NCBI RefSeq assembly: GCF_000023285.1
Contig: NC_013162.1
Location: 2,136,501 to 2,200,500, forward strand
Direction of reading: 5' to 3'
Origin: Capnocytophaga ochracea DSM 7271
GTDB lineage: Bacteria; Bacteroidota; Bacteroidia; Flavobacteriales; Flavobacteriaceae
Length of the DNA: 64,000 bases
The notes beneath the pieces are model-generated. The model ran no database searches. It saw nothing but the letters and a program-made list of their open reading frames with translations, and had not been told where the DNA came from. The position numbers and the translations under genes are program-made. Position 1 is the stretch's first letter. Every line of letters starts with the position of its first letter. Positions 47,851 through 56,176 of this stretch are shown piece after piece.

Positions 47851-48720
47851 ATGATTAAAGAATCTGAACTTATCTTGAATCCCGATGGTAGTATTTACCA
47901 CATCAATTTGCGACCTGAACAAGTCGCCGATACTGTTATTTTGGTAGGCGACCCTAATCGTGTACCTCGTGTGAGCGCTTATTTTGACAATATAGAATTT
48001 AGCACCCAAAAACGCGAATTCTGCACCCATACAGGTACTTATAAAGGTAAACGCCTTACTGTAATTTCTACGGGTATAGGTCCTGACAATATCGACATTG
48101 TTATCAACGAGCTCGATGCCCTTGCCAACATCGATTTGCATACGCGCCAGCCCAAAGAACAGCTCACATCGCTCAATATAGTGCGTTTCGGTACCTCTGG
48201 CTCTCTACAAGCCGATATACCCGTAGATAGTTTTGTACTCTCTTCTCACGGATTGGGTATGGACAATATGTTCCATTCATATAAAGATAGCCCTAAGGTA
48301 CGTGAACTCGCTATGGAAGAGGCTTTTATCGCTCATACAGGTTGGAATCCCCTCAAAGGTCGCCCTTATATTATAGCTTGCGGACAAGAACTCAAAAAAC
48401 GCCTCCTCACCGATAAGGTATTTGAAGGAATTACCGGTACTGCTCCAGGCTTCTATGGTCCTCAAGGGCGCGTATTGCGCTTGCCAGTGCAAGACCCTGG
48501 ACTTAATGATAAACTCCACAGCTTCAATTACAATGGACATCGTATGACGAACCTCGAAATGGAAACCTCAGCCATCTATGGGCTCTCTAAACTCTTAGGA
48601 CACCAAGCAGTTTCACTCAATGCTATCATTGCCAATCGCCCTACAGGCACTTTCACCAAGGATACTAAAAAAGTAGTAGAAGACTTGATAGTGTATGGCT
48701 TAGAACAATTGGCAAAATAG
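47851..48720 (+). CDS. Nucleoside phosphorylase (uridine phosphorylase-like)
   Basis: A 289-residue enzyme. VILVGDPNRVPRVSAYFD (about 30-47) is the phosphate-binding start of the family. STGIGPDNIDIVINELDALA and IVRFGTSGSLQADIPVDSFVLSSHGLGMDN line the active site. The C-terminal NLEMETSAIYGLSKLLGHQAVSLNAIIANRP has the Glu-Met-Glu that holds the ribose. It splits a nucleoside with phosphate for salvage. Uridine is the likeliest base, but specificity cannot be fixed by eye. Confidence 0.85.
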   Translation: MIKESELILNPDGSIYHINLRPEQVADTVILVGDPNRVPRVSAYFDNIEFSTQKREFCTHTGTYKGKRLTVISTGIGPDNIDIVINELDALANIDLHTRQPKEQLTSLNIVRFGTSGSLQADIPVDSFVLSSHGLGMDNMFHSYKDSPKVRELAMEEAFIAHTGWNPLKGRPYIIACGQELKKRLLTDKVFEGITGTAPGFYGPQGRVLRLPVQDPGLNDKLHSFNYNGHRMTNLEMETSAIYGLSKLLGHQAVSLNAIIANRPTGTFTKDTKKVVEDLIVYGLEQLAK

Positions 48721-48733
48721 TCGCTATATAAAA

Positions 48734-49105
48734 GTGAATATGACGCCCCTCACAGGTCAAGAACTCCACAATTTAGCGATGAACATTGTAGGTGAAGCCT
48801 TACAAAAGGAACTACAATGGGAATTTCTATTAGTGAATAGTGAACTCAAACGCGACCCTCAATTTGTATGTGTAGATAAAAACAACCAAAAATACTTCAT
48901 CATTGTCCGTGCAGTCCCTTATGGCGACGACCCTACCGACTATGATATAGTATTTATGGAAGTGGTGCGCAAACACGCCGAAAGGCACAACGCTCGTACT
49001 TTCTACGCTGGTGTAGGGCTTAGCAATGTAACAGATGAAACCCTCCCTTTATATAAAGATGAGCCTTATAAACTCAACTTTCAAGGACTTATCGAAATTT
49101 GCTAA
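48734..49105 (+). CDS. Conserved small flavobacterial protein, function unknown
   Basis: A 123-residue soluble protein with ELHNLAMNIVGEALQKELQWEFLLVNSELKRDPQFVC and FMEVVRKHAERHNARTFYAGVGLSN. I recognise the pattern from Flavobacteriaceae proteins often labelled subunit F of the Na+-translocating NADH-quinone reductase. That label is not supported: there is no ferredoxin Cys cluster and no flavin or NADH domain. The fold may be a restriction-endonuclease-like or transcription-elongation-like small alpha/beta domain, but I cannot say which. It lies 13 nt after the phosphorylase gene in the same direction. Confidence 0.65.
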   Translation: MNMTPLTGQELHNLAMNIVGEALQKELQWEFLLVNSELKRDPQFVCVDKNNQKYFIIVRAVPYGDDPTDYDIVFMEVVRKHAERHNARTFYAGVGLSNVTDETLPLYKDEPYKLNFQGLIEIC

Positions 49106-49128
49106 TTGATAAATTATTCGTATTTTTG
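49098..49128 (+). promoter_or_regulatory. Consensus promoter of capA-capB
   Basis: TTTG (49098-49101), exactly 19 nt, then TATTTTTG (49121-49128), ending 25 nt before the capA ATG. It overlaps the end of the preceding gene. Confidence 0.78.
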
Positions 49129-49153
49129 CCACTTAAAATAAACTAAGTAACTA

Positions 49154-50155
49154 ATGAAAATAGATGAATCATTGAACGTACATAGCAGCTTACTACAACT
49201 CATTGGTAATACGCCCCTTTTGGAATTGCACAAAATTACCAAAGGTCTCAAAGGGCGTTATTTTGCAAAGCTTGAGGCTTTCAATGTGGGTCATTCTGCT
49301 AAGGATAGGGTGGCTAAGTACATTGTAGAAGATGCCGAACGTAAGGGATTACTTAAACCAGGTAGTACCATCGTAGAAACTAGCTCTGGCAACACGGGCT
49401 ACAGTTTAGCAATGATAAGTGCCCTAAGAGGCTACCGCTGTATCATTGCTATTAGCGATAAATCGTCTCACGACAAAGTAGAAATGCTCCAAGCCTTAGG
49501 AGCAGAGGTGCATTTGTGCCCTGCAAATGTTGCTCCCGATGACCCTCGCTCTTACTACGAAGTAGCAAAACGTATCCATAACGAAACTCCTAATTCTATC
49601 TATGTCAATCAGTATTTCAATCCACTAAATCCAGAATCTCATTACCAGACAGGGCGTGAGATATGGGAACAAACACAAGGCGAGATTACTCACGTGGTGG
49701 TATGTAGTGGAACAGGCGGTACCATTTCAGGTATTGCTCACTACCTAAAAGAGCAAAACCCAAGAGTGCAAGTACTGGGGGTAGATGCCTATGGTTCGGC
49801 TATCAAAAAATATCACGAAACCCGAGAGTTTGACCCTGCCGAAGTATATCCATACAAAATAGAAGGAATAGGTAAAAACTTGATTCCTACTGCTACTGAT
49901 TTCGATGTCATTGATGAGTTCATCAAAGTAACCGATAAAGATGCAGCACTTATGGCTCGCAAATTAGCACGTACCGAGGGGCTCTTTATGGGCTACACTA
50001 GTGGGGCTGCAATACAAGCGGTAAAACAATATGCTGAGGCAGGTAAATTCGACGAAAATAGCATCGTAGTAGTCCTCTTCGCCGACCACGGTTCGCGCTA
50101 TATGAACAAAATCTATAGCGACGATTGGATGAAAAAACAAGGATTTATTGACTAA
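49154..50155 (+). CDS. capA: Cysteate synthase CapA (cystathionine beta-synthase-like PLP enzyme)
   Basis: A 333-residue PLP enzyme of the cysteine synthase/CBS group. [12 protein letters not shown] opens the fold, Lys50 ([10 protein letters not shown]) binds [16 protein letters not shown] is the substrate loop, and [13 protein letters not shown] (about 188-200) the phosphate loop. Compared with cysK at 39581 it has a different C-terminus ([13 protein letters not shown]). It is followed 34 nt later by an AONS-type transferase. In Capnocytophaga ochracea such a pair was shown to make capnine: CapA forms cysteate from O-phosphoserine and sulfite. Without the neighbour, a cystathionine beta-synthase role would be an alternative. 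Confidence 0.78.
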
Positions 50156-50189
50156 AAATTATCAATTAACAAAATAAGATAAAGAACGA

Positions 50190-51452
50190 ATGAAAGATTT
50201 ATTTGAGCATATTTATGCAAATAAAGGAAGTATAGGGCGCTGGTCTGACCACGCCGAGGGGTATTATGTATTCCCTAAATTGGAAGGCGAATTAGGCCCT
50301 CATATGAAATTTCAAGGAAAAGAAATCCTCAACTGGAGTATCAACGACTATTTAGGGCTTGCCAATCATCCTGAAGTCCGCAAAGTAGATGCCGAAGCAG
50401 CTGCCGAGTATGGTGCTGCTTACCCTATGGGGGCTCGTATGATGAGCGGGCATACTACTATGCACGAAGAACTCGAAAAACGTTTAGCCAAATTTGTACA
50501 CAAAGAAGCATCTTATTTGCTCAACTTTGGTTACCAAGGAATGGTGTCTATTATCGATGCTTTGGTTACTAAAAACGATGTGATTGTATACGATGTTGAT
50601 GCACACGCTTGTATTATCGATGGGGTACGCTTGCACTTTGGTAAACGCTATACCTATCAACACAACGATATGGAGAGCTTTGAGAAAAACTTAGAGCGTG
50701 CGGCTAAATTAGCTGAAACTACAGGAGGCGGTATCTTGGTGATTTCAGAAGGTGTTTTCGGGATGCGTGGTGAACAAGGCAAACTTAAAGAAATCGTAGC
50801 TCTTAAAAAGAAATATCCTTTCCGCCTTTTGGTAGACGATGCGCACGGTTTTGGTACCTTAGGTCCTCGTGGAGAAGGAACTGGTGTTCACCAAGGCGTA
50901 CAAGATGAAATTGATGTTTATTTTTCTACTTTTGCTAAATCAATGGCAGGTATTGGAGCTTTCGTTGCTGGAAATGCTAAAGTAGTGGACTACCTCAAAT
51001 ACAATCTCCGCTCTCAAATGTTTGCTAAATCACTTCCAATGATTTATGTAAAAGGAGCTTTGAAACGTTTGGAAATGATGGAAACAATGCCCGAACTACA
51101 ACAAAAGTTATGGGACAATGTAAATCGTTTGCAAAACGGACTTAAAGAACGTGGTTTCAATATCGGTAATACCAATACTTGCGTAACGCCTGTATTCTTG
51201 CATGGTAGTATTCCTGAGGCAATGGCTATGGTAAACGACCTACGTGAGCACTATGGTATCTTCTTGTCGATAGTAGTTTATCCTGTGATTCCAAAAGGAA
51301 TGATACTTTTGCGCATTATTCCTACCGCTTCACACAGTAAAGAAGATATCGACCGCACTTTGGAAGCATTCTCAGCGATTCGTGAGAAACTCGAAACAGG
51401 CGTATACCGCGCTATAAATGCTGAACTTACTAAAGAAATGGGAGATATGTAA
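50190..51452 (+). CDS. capB: Cysteate C-fatty acyltransferase CapB (alpha-oxoamine synthase family)
   Basis: A 420-residue PLP enzyme of the AONS/serine palmitoyltransferase/KBL group. Motifs are NDYLGLANHPEV, GARMMSGHTTMHEELEKRLA, the cofactor-contacting DDAHGFG (Asp216-Asp217, His219) and the Schiff-base Lys250 in FSTFAKSMAGIGAF. It would condense cysteate with 13-methylmyristoyl-CoA to the 3-keto sulfonolipid precursor, on the cytosolic face of the membrane. The pairing with capA supports this over serine palmitoyltransferase or 2-amino-3-ketobutyrate ligase. The reductase CapC is not recognised in the window. Confidence 0.8.
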   Translation: MKDLFEHIYANKGSIGRWSDHAEGYYVFPKLEGELGPHMKFQGKEILNWSINDYLGLANHPEVRKVDAEAAAEYGAAYPMGARMMSGHTTMHEELEKRLAKFVHKEASYLLNFGYQGMVSIIDALVTKNDVIVYDVDAHACIIDGVRLHFGKRYTYQHNDMESFEKNLERAAKLAETTGGGILVISEGVFGMRGEQGKLKEIVALKKKYPFRLLVDDAHGFGTLGPRGEGTGVHQGVQDEIDVYFSTFAKSMAGIGAFVAGNAKVVDYLKYNLRSQMFAKSLPMIYVKGALKRLEMMETMPELQQKLWDNVNRLQNGLKERGFNIGNTNTCVTPVFLHGSIPEAMAMVNDLREHYGIFLSIVVYPVIPKGMILLRIIPTASHSKEDIDRTLEAFSAIREKLETGVYRAINAELTKEMGDM

Positions 51453-51475
51453 TTAATTATTAATTGAAAAAGAAT

Positions 51476-51530
51476 ACTTTGCCAAAGTGAGATAGCTTAC
51501 TGTGCTACGACCAACTTTGGCAAAGTTTTT
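51476..51530 (+). terminator. TTTGCCA-family hairpin with T-run after capB
   Basis: Arms ACTTTGCCAAAGT (51476-51488) and ACTTTGGCAAAGT (51514-51526) followed by TTTT. The 25-nt loop resembles that at 43913-43932 (TAGCTTACTGTGCTACGACC against TAGCTTGTTGCGCTACAACC). Confidence 0.75.
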
Positions 51531-51565
51531 GTGTATGCCCACCTTGTTAAATTATTAATTGTTCA

Positions 51566-52264
51566 TTGTTAATTGTCATTCCTACATATAACGAAATTGA
51601 AAATATAGAAGCTATCATAAAGGCTGTATTTGCCCAAAGTGATAAGTTTCACATTCTTATTGTAGACGACAATTCTCCTGATGGTACTGCCGATAAGGTA
51701 CGCGAATTACAAAATATTTACCCTAACCGACTTTTTTTAGAGGTACGCACAGAGAAAAAAGGCTTAGGAACAGCTTATATTTACGGCTTTCAGTGGGCAT
51801 TAGCACGCGACTATGAATATATTTTTGAGATGGATGCCGATTTCTCTCACAGCCCTACTGACCTCTTACGACTTTATGAGGCTTGTCAGCAAGGTGCTGA
51901 TGTAGCAATTGGGTCGCGTTATGTGAAAGGTGTGAATGTAGTGAATTGGCCTTTGCAACGCATCTTGTTATCCTATGGGGCTTCTATCTATGTGAGGGTG
52001 ATTACAGGAATGAAAATCAAAGACCCTACTGCTGGCTTTGTGTGTTACCACCGAAGGGTATTAGAGAGCATCGACCTGAATACTATCCGATTTGTAGGCT
52101 ATGCCTTTCAAATAGAGATGAAGTATCGTGCTTACCTCAAGAAGTTTAAAATCACTGAAGTACCTATCATCTTTACCGATAGAACTAAAGGAAAATCAAA
52201 AATGAATAAAAGCATTATCCGTGAAGCTATCTTTGGCGTTATCGGAATGCGATTTAAAAAATAA
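51566..52264 (+). CDS. Polyprenol-phosphate mannose/glycosyl synthase (GT2, DPM1-like)
   Basis: A 232-residue GT-A glycosyltransferase with no membrane helix. IVIPTYNEIENIEAIIKAV begins the fold, VDDNSPDGTADKV binds the nucleotide, EMDADFSHSP holds the DxD metal site, and GSRYVKGVNVVNWP and TAGFVCYHRRVL are acceptor-side motifs. It moves a sugar from GDP- or UDP-sugar to a polyprenyl phosphate. No ATG is available. An in-frame stop lies at 51548, and TTG at 51566 is the only usual start codon before the fold begins. The upstream bases look like the TTAATTGTTCATT repeat filler. Confidence 0.85.
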   Translation: MLIVIPTYNEIENIEAIIKAVFAQSDKFHILIVDDNSPDGTADKVRELQNIYPNRLFLEVRTEKKGLGTAYIYGFQWALARDYEYIFEMDADFSHSPTDLLRLYEACQQGADVAIGSRYVKGVNVVNWPLQRILLSYGASIYVRVITGMKIKDPTAGFVCYHRRVLESIDLNTIRFVGYAFQIEMKYRAYLKKFKITEVPIIFTDRTKGKSKMNKSIIREAIFGVIGMRFKK

Positions 52265-52280
52265 ATCAGCATAAAGAATT

Positions 52281-52646
52281 ATGGAATTTATAAGAAAAAG
52301 ACTCAAAAGCTTACAATATGTATTTCAAGGTTTGTTTTATTTAATAAAGAATGAACCCCCAGTGATGGTACACATCGTTATCTCTTTAGTATGGGTGATT
52401 TTAGGCTTTTGTTTCGGCATTACTACCAATGAGTGGATTGTACAACTGTTGTGTATCGCTATAGTGTTATCAGTTGAAGGACTCAATACAGCCGTTGAGA
52501 AACTCTGCGACTTCATCCACCCCGATCATCATAAAACTATTGGGATTATCAAAGATGTTGCTGCCGGAAGTGTAGGCTTTGCTGTGATACCTGTAAGCAT
52601 TGTACTCTGTATCATCTATTATCCTTATGTAATGGAACTCTTTTAA
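52281..52646 (+). CDS. dgkA: Diacylglycerol/undecaprenol kinase family protein
   Basis: A 121-residue membrane protein with three helices. The DgkA signature is VEGLNTAVEKLCDFIHPDHHKTIGIIKDVAAGSVGFAVI (about 65-103), with catalytic Glu and metal-binding Asn/Glu residues. RRLKSLQYVFQGL-like basic helix precedes. It phosphorylates diacylglycerol or undecaprenol in the inner membrane. It follows the glycosyltransferase by 16 nt, so a lipid-carrier role is plausible. Confidence 0.9.
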   Translation: MEFIRKRLKSLQYVFQGLFYLIKNEPPVMVHIVISLVWVILGFCFGITTNEWIVQLLCIAIVLSVEGLNTAVEKLCDFIHPDHHKTIGIIKDVAAGSVGFAVIPVSIVLCIIYYPYVMELF

Positions 52647-52654
52647 TTTTTACT

Positions 52655-53530
52655 ATGAAAGATATAGTAAAAGGGTATTTAGCAGCTTTTATTTCAGCGG
52701 TTACTTATGGTATGATTCCGCTGTTTATGATTCCTATTAAGCAGCAAGGTTTTTCGGTAGATGCGGCACTTTTCTATCGCTTTATTACAGCGAGTCTTTT
52801 TATTATGTTTTATCTTTTCTACCGAAAAGAGACACTGCGCATTACCCCTCGTGAAGTGTTTATCTTCCTTATTTTAGGATTGCTGTACGCCCTTTCAGCT
52901 GAATTTCTCTTTCTTGCCTACGATTTGCTCTCTCCAGGCATTGCTTCTACTATATTTTTTATGTATCCACTAATAGTAGCACTTGCTTTGGGTGTTTTCT
53001 TCAAAGAACATATTACTTTTCCTACGATTTTAGCACTTTTTATTGTATTAATAGGTGTTTTCTTACTCAGTGTAAAAGATGTAACAAACTTTTCAATCAA
53101 CTATGTAGGGGCAGGAGTATCATTACTTGGGGCAGTTTCGTATGCACTCTATATGCTCATTGTCAATAAGTCTAAAATATCGGCTTCAGGAATAAAAGTA
53201 TCGTTTTATTCTACCTTATTTTCTTCAGTTTATTTTCTTGTAAAACTATGGGTTATAGGCACCCCTCTCCCCATTCCAGAAGTAAAAATGAGTTTACTGC
53301 TCACAAGTTTCGGTATAGTAACTACTTTGTTTTCTATCATCACCCTTATTTATGCTATCAGAATGATAGGTTCTACTCCTACGGCTATTATTGGGGTAAT
53401 GGAGCCCATTGTAGCAGTAGCTATTAGTATTTGGATATTTCAACAAGAAAGTCTTACAACAAATCTTATTATAGGAGTGCTACTCATTATCATTGCAGTA
53501 ATGATAGATATCTTAAAAAGAAAAAAGTAG
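52655..53530 (+). CDS. DMT superfamily (EamA) transporter
   Basis: A 291-residue protein with ten predicted helices arranged as two five-helix EamA repeats (about 5-140 and 147-285). GMIPLFMIPIKQQGF, ALFYRFITASLFI, FLAYDLLSPGIASTIFFMYPLIVAL and the second-half STPTAIIGVMEPIVAVAISIWIF are typical. It is probably an exporter of amino acids or metabolites; the substrate is unknown. It starts 8 nt after dgkA and its stop codon lies inside the downstream terminator. Confidence 0.82.
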   Translation: MKDIVKGYLAAFISAVTYGMIPLFMIPIKQQGFSVDAALFYRFITASLFIMFYLFYRKETLRITPREVFIFLILGLLYALSAEFLFLAYDLLSPGIASTIFFMYPLIVALALGVFFKEHITFPTILALFIVLIGVFLLSVKDVTNFSINYVGAGVSLLGAVSYALYMLIVNKSKISASGIKVSFYSTLFSSVYFLVKLWVIGTPLPIPEVKMSLLLTSFGIVTTLFSIITLIYAIRMIGSTPTAIIGVMEPIVAVAISIWIFQQESLTTNLIIGVLLIIIAVMIDILKRKK

Positions 53531-53553
53531 AGTTACATTGTATCTCTACTTTT
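53523..53553. terminator. Bidirectional terminator between EamA and metG
   Basis: AAAAGTAGAG (53523-53532) and CTCTACTTTT (53544-53553) pair over an 11-nt loop between convergent genes. Confidence 0.8.
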
Positions 53554-53562
53554 ATAATATTC

Positions 53563-55629
53563 TTATTTTACTTCAGTACCATTAGTAATTCCATCGGCAT
53601 CAGGATTGATGAAGGTGTATTTGCCTTCGGAATTTTCTACCATTAGTATCATTCCTTGGCTTTCTACACCGCGTAGTTTGCGCGGAGCAAGGTTTACCAA
53701 TACAGTTACCTTTTTACCTATAATCTCCTCAGGAGCGAAACTTTGGGCTATACCCGAAACGATAGTACGTTTATCAATACCTGTATCTACTTTTAAAACG
53801 AGGAGTTTATCTGCCTTAGGCATCTTTTCAGCTTCCAAGATAGTACCAATGCGAATATCCATCTTTGCAAAATCATCGTAACTGATGAGTTCTTTTTGTG
53901 GAGCTACTTCAGTTTCAGCATTGGCTTGGGCTTCTTGCTTATTAGCTAATTTAGTGTTCTCTAAACGCTGTAATTGCTTTTCGATAGCGGCATCTTCAAT
54001 CTTTTCGAAAAGAAGTTCTACAACACCTATGCGATGTCCTGCTTTTAGCAATTCGGTGGCGTTTGTTTTTAGACTCTCCCAAGTAATTGTCCCCAATTGC
54101 AACATACGTTTGAGTTTCTCGGAGGTGAAAGGCAAGAAAGGTTCGCTAGCAACTGCCAAAGCTGTTGCAATTTGTAAAGCTATGTACATTACAGTCTTTA
54201 CGCGCTCAGGGTCGGTTTTGATGAGTTTCCAGGGTTCTTCATCAGCTAAATATTTATTGCCTAAGCGCGCCATATTCATCAGTTCTTGTTGGGCTTCGCG
54301 AAAACGGTAACGTTCTAATGATTGTTCTATCTTATCGGTAAGTTCTGTGATTTGACGAAGTGTTTCATTATCTACGTTATTATAAGTATCTGCTTGTGGT
54401 ACTACTCCTTCATAATATTTCTGCGTTAGCACTGCCACGCGATTGATGAAATTCCCAAAGATAGCCACAAGTTCGTTGTTGTTACGCGCTTGGAAGTCTT
54501 TCCAAGTAAAGTCGTTGTCTTTGGTTTCGGGAGCATTGGCGGTAAGAACATAACGCAATACATCTTGCTGATTAGGAAAATCTTGCAAGTACTCGTGTAA
54601 CCACACAGCCCAGTTTTTGGAGGTAGAGAGCTTGTTGCCTTCTAAGTTTAGGAACTCATTAGCAGGCACATTTGCAGGCAGTATAAAGCTACCTTCAGCC
54701 TTGAGCATTGCTGGGAAGATAATGCAATGGAATACGATATTGTCTTTCCCAATGAAATGCACCAATTGGGTATCACTGTCTTGCCAATAAGGACGCCAGT
54801 CTTTGCCTTCGCGTTCAGCCCACTCTTTAGTAGAAGAAATATAACCGATAGGCGCATCGAACCACACGTAGAGTACTTTGCCTTCAGCGCCTTCTACGGG
54901 TACGGGAATTCCCCAATCGAGGTCGCGGGTTACAGCACGCGGTTTGAGTTCGTCGTCTAACCAACTTTTTACCTGCCCATATACATTAGGTTTCCAATCG
55001 GATTTGTGACCTTCTAATATCCATTTTTCCAAAAACTCTTGGTAACGATTGAGGGGTAAAAACCAGTGTTTGGTAGCTTTTAGCGTAGGTTTGCTACCTG
55101 TGATTGACGATTTAGGGTCGATGAGGTCGGTAGCGTTGAGTGAACTACCACAACGCTCGCATTGATCGCCGTAAGCCTCGGGGTTACCACATTTCGGACA
55201 AGTACCAATCACAAAGCGGTCGGCAAGGAATTGGTGTGCCTCTTCATCATAGAGTTGTTCGGATATTTCTTCTATAAAATCACCTTGTTCATATAGTTTT
55301 TTGAAGAAATCGGAAGCTGTTTGGTGATGGATAGGGGCAGAAGTACGCGAATAGTTGTCGAATGAAATGCCAAAATCAGCAAACGATTGCTTGATAATCG
55401 CGTGGTATTTATCGATAATAGCCTGTGGGGTAGTACCTTCTTTTTTGGCTTTGATAGAGATGGCTACTCCGTGTTCATCGCTTCCGCAAATAAAGGCTAC
55501 ATCGTTGTTTTTTAAGCGTTGATAACGTGCAAAAATATCAGCTGGCACATATACTCCCGCCAAATGACCGATGTGAATAGGTCCATTGGTATAGGGTAGG
55601 GCTGCCGTAATGGTATAACGTTTAGACAT
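53563..55629 (-). CDS. metG: Methionine--tRNA ligase
   Basis: A 688-residue class I synthetase. The HIGH-type motif is [16 protein letters not shown]. The zinc-knuckle region is [20 protein letters not shown] (about 144-163). [15 protein letters not shown] binds Met, and the KMSKS loop is [14 protein letters not shown]. The anticodon domain contains [14 protein letters not shown]. The C-terminal 105 residues are a fused Trbp111/EMAP-like tRNA-binding domain ([34 protein letters not shown]...GIAQSF). The domain order is complete and ordinary for Bacteroidota. Confidence 0.95.
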   Translation of the reverse strand: MSKRYTITAALPYTNGPIHIGHLAGVYVPADIFARYQRLKNNDVAFICGSDEHGVAISIKAKKEGTTPQAIIDKYHAIIKQSFADFGISFDNYSRTSAPIHHQTASDFFKKLYEQGDFIEEISEQLYDEEAHQFLADRFVIGTCPKCGNPEAYGDQCERCGSSLNATDLIDPKSSITGSKPTLKATKHWFLPLNRYQEFLEKWILEGHKSDWKPNVYGQVKSWLDDELKPRAVTRDLDWGIPVPVEGAEGKVLYVWFDAPIGYISSTKEWAEREGKDWRPYWQDSDTQLVHFIGKDNIVFHCIIFPAMLKAEGSFILPANVPANEFLNLEGNKLSTSKNWAVWLHEYLQDFPNQQDVLRYVLTANAPETKDNDFTWKDFQARNNNELVAIFGNFINRVAVLTQKYYEGVVPQADTYNNVDNETLRQITELTDKIEQSLERYRFREAQQELMNMARLGNKYLADEEPWKLIKTDPERVKTVMYIALQIATALAVASEPFLPFTSEKLKRMLQLGTITWESLKTNATELLKAGHRIGVVELLFEKIEDAAIEKQLQRLENTKLANKQEAQANAETEVAPQKELISYDDFAKMDIRIGTILEAEKMPKADKLLVLKVDTGIDKRTIVSGIAQSFAPEEIIGKKVTVLVNLAPRKLRGVESQGMILMVENSEGKYTFINPDADGITNGTEVK

Positions 55630-55662
55630 TTTTTGAGTTTTGAATTATATATTTTTGGGTGG

Positions 55663-55670
55663 CAAAGGTA
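55663..55670 (-). promoter_or_regulatory. Promoter -7 box of metG
   Basis: TACCTTTG, 33 nt before the metG start on the minus strand. The usual -33 position falls in a GTGAAAA tandem run with no TTG. Confidence 0.5.
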
Positions 55671-55720
55671 CGAATAAAAGTGAAAAGTGAAAAGTGAAAA
55701 GTGAAAAAGTATATTCTACG

Positions 55721-56011
55721 AGTGCGAGCGACGCGGGCAGATGGGGAAAAGACGAATAAAGAACGAACAAAAGACGGTGCGAGCCACACGGGCAGATGGA
55801 GAAAAGACGAATAAAGAACGAACAAAAGACGGTGCGAGCCGCACGGGCAGATAGAGAAAAGACGAATAAAGCCCGAACAAAAGACGGTGCGAGCCGCACG
55901 GGCAGATGGAGAAAAGACGAATAAAAAACGAACAAAAGACGAAGGAATGACGAACAAAAGACGAACAAAGAACGAACAAAAGACGAACAAAAGACGAACA
56001 ATGAACGAAGA
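55721..56011 (+). repeat. 55-bp tandem repeat on the 11-bp lattice (four units) with trailing 11-bp units; gap 55671-56116
   Basis: Four units of exactly 55 bp start at 55721, 55776, 55831 and 55886. Each begins with a GTGCGAGCCGCAC-type hairpin and continues with GAAAAGACGAATAAAGAACG and ACAAAAGAC spacers. Irregular ACGAACAAAAG-type units continue to about 56011. Left of it (55678-55710) is a 7-bp GTGAAAA run. The gap holds no supported gene; long minus-strand frames here are repeat artefacts. Confidence 0.93.
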
Positions 56012-56116
56012 AAGGATGGGAATAAAGTGAATCTAACGCAAAGATAAGTTGGAGCAAATTTAATGTACTTGGTTCAGAAAAGTATTAAAAATTTGCTCAA
56101 ATAAAAAAATAAACCA

Positions 56117-56124
56117 TATCTTTG
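56117..56124 (+). promoter_or_regulatory. Promoter -7 box of the YfcC-like carrier
   Basis: TATCTTTG, with a TTTG at 56092-56095 (21 nt apart, slightly long), 52 nt before the ATG. Confidence 0.55.
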
Positions 56125-56176
56125 CCTAATGAATATTTGGAGGCAAGTCGATTTTTAATAATCTTGAACAGAACTG

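Noticed and set aside
48734..49105. Na+-translocating NADH-quinone reductase subunit F
   Set aside because: The name often given to similar small flavobacterial proteins. The sequence has no ferredoxin cysteines, flavin site or NADH domain, and is far too short.
55622..56057. Three overlapping minus-strand frames of 113-122 codons
   Set aside because: Artefacts of the 55-bp repeat, whose lattice leaves several frames free of stops.
56129..56158. A nine-codon upstream ORF before the YfcC-like carrier
   Set aside because: Its ATG falls at about the predicted transcription start, it has no run of informative codons, and no terminator or alternative hairpin follows.
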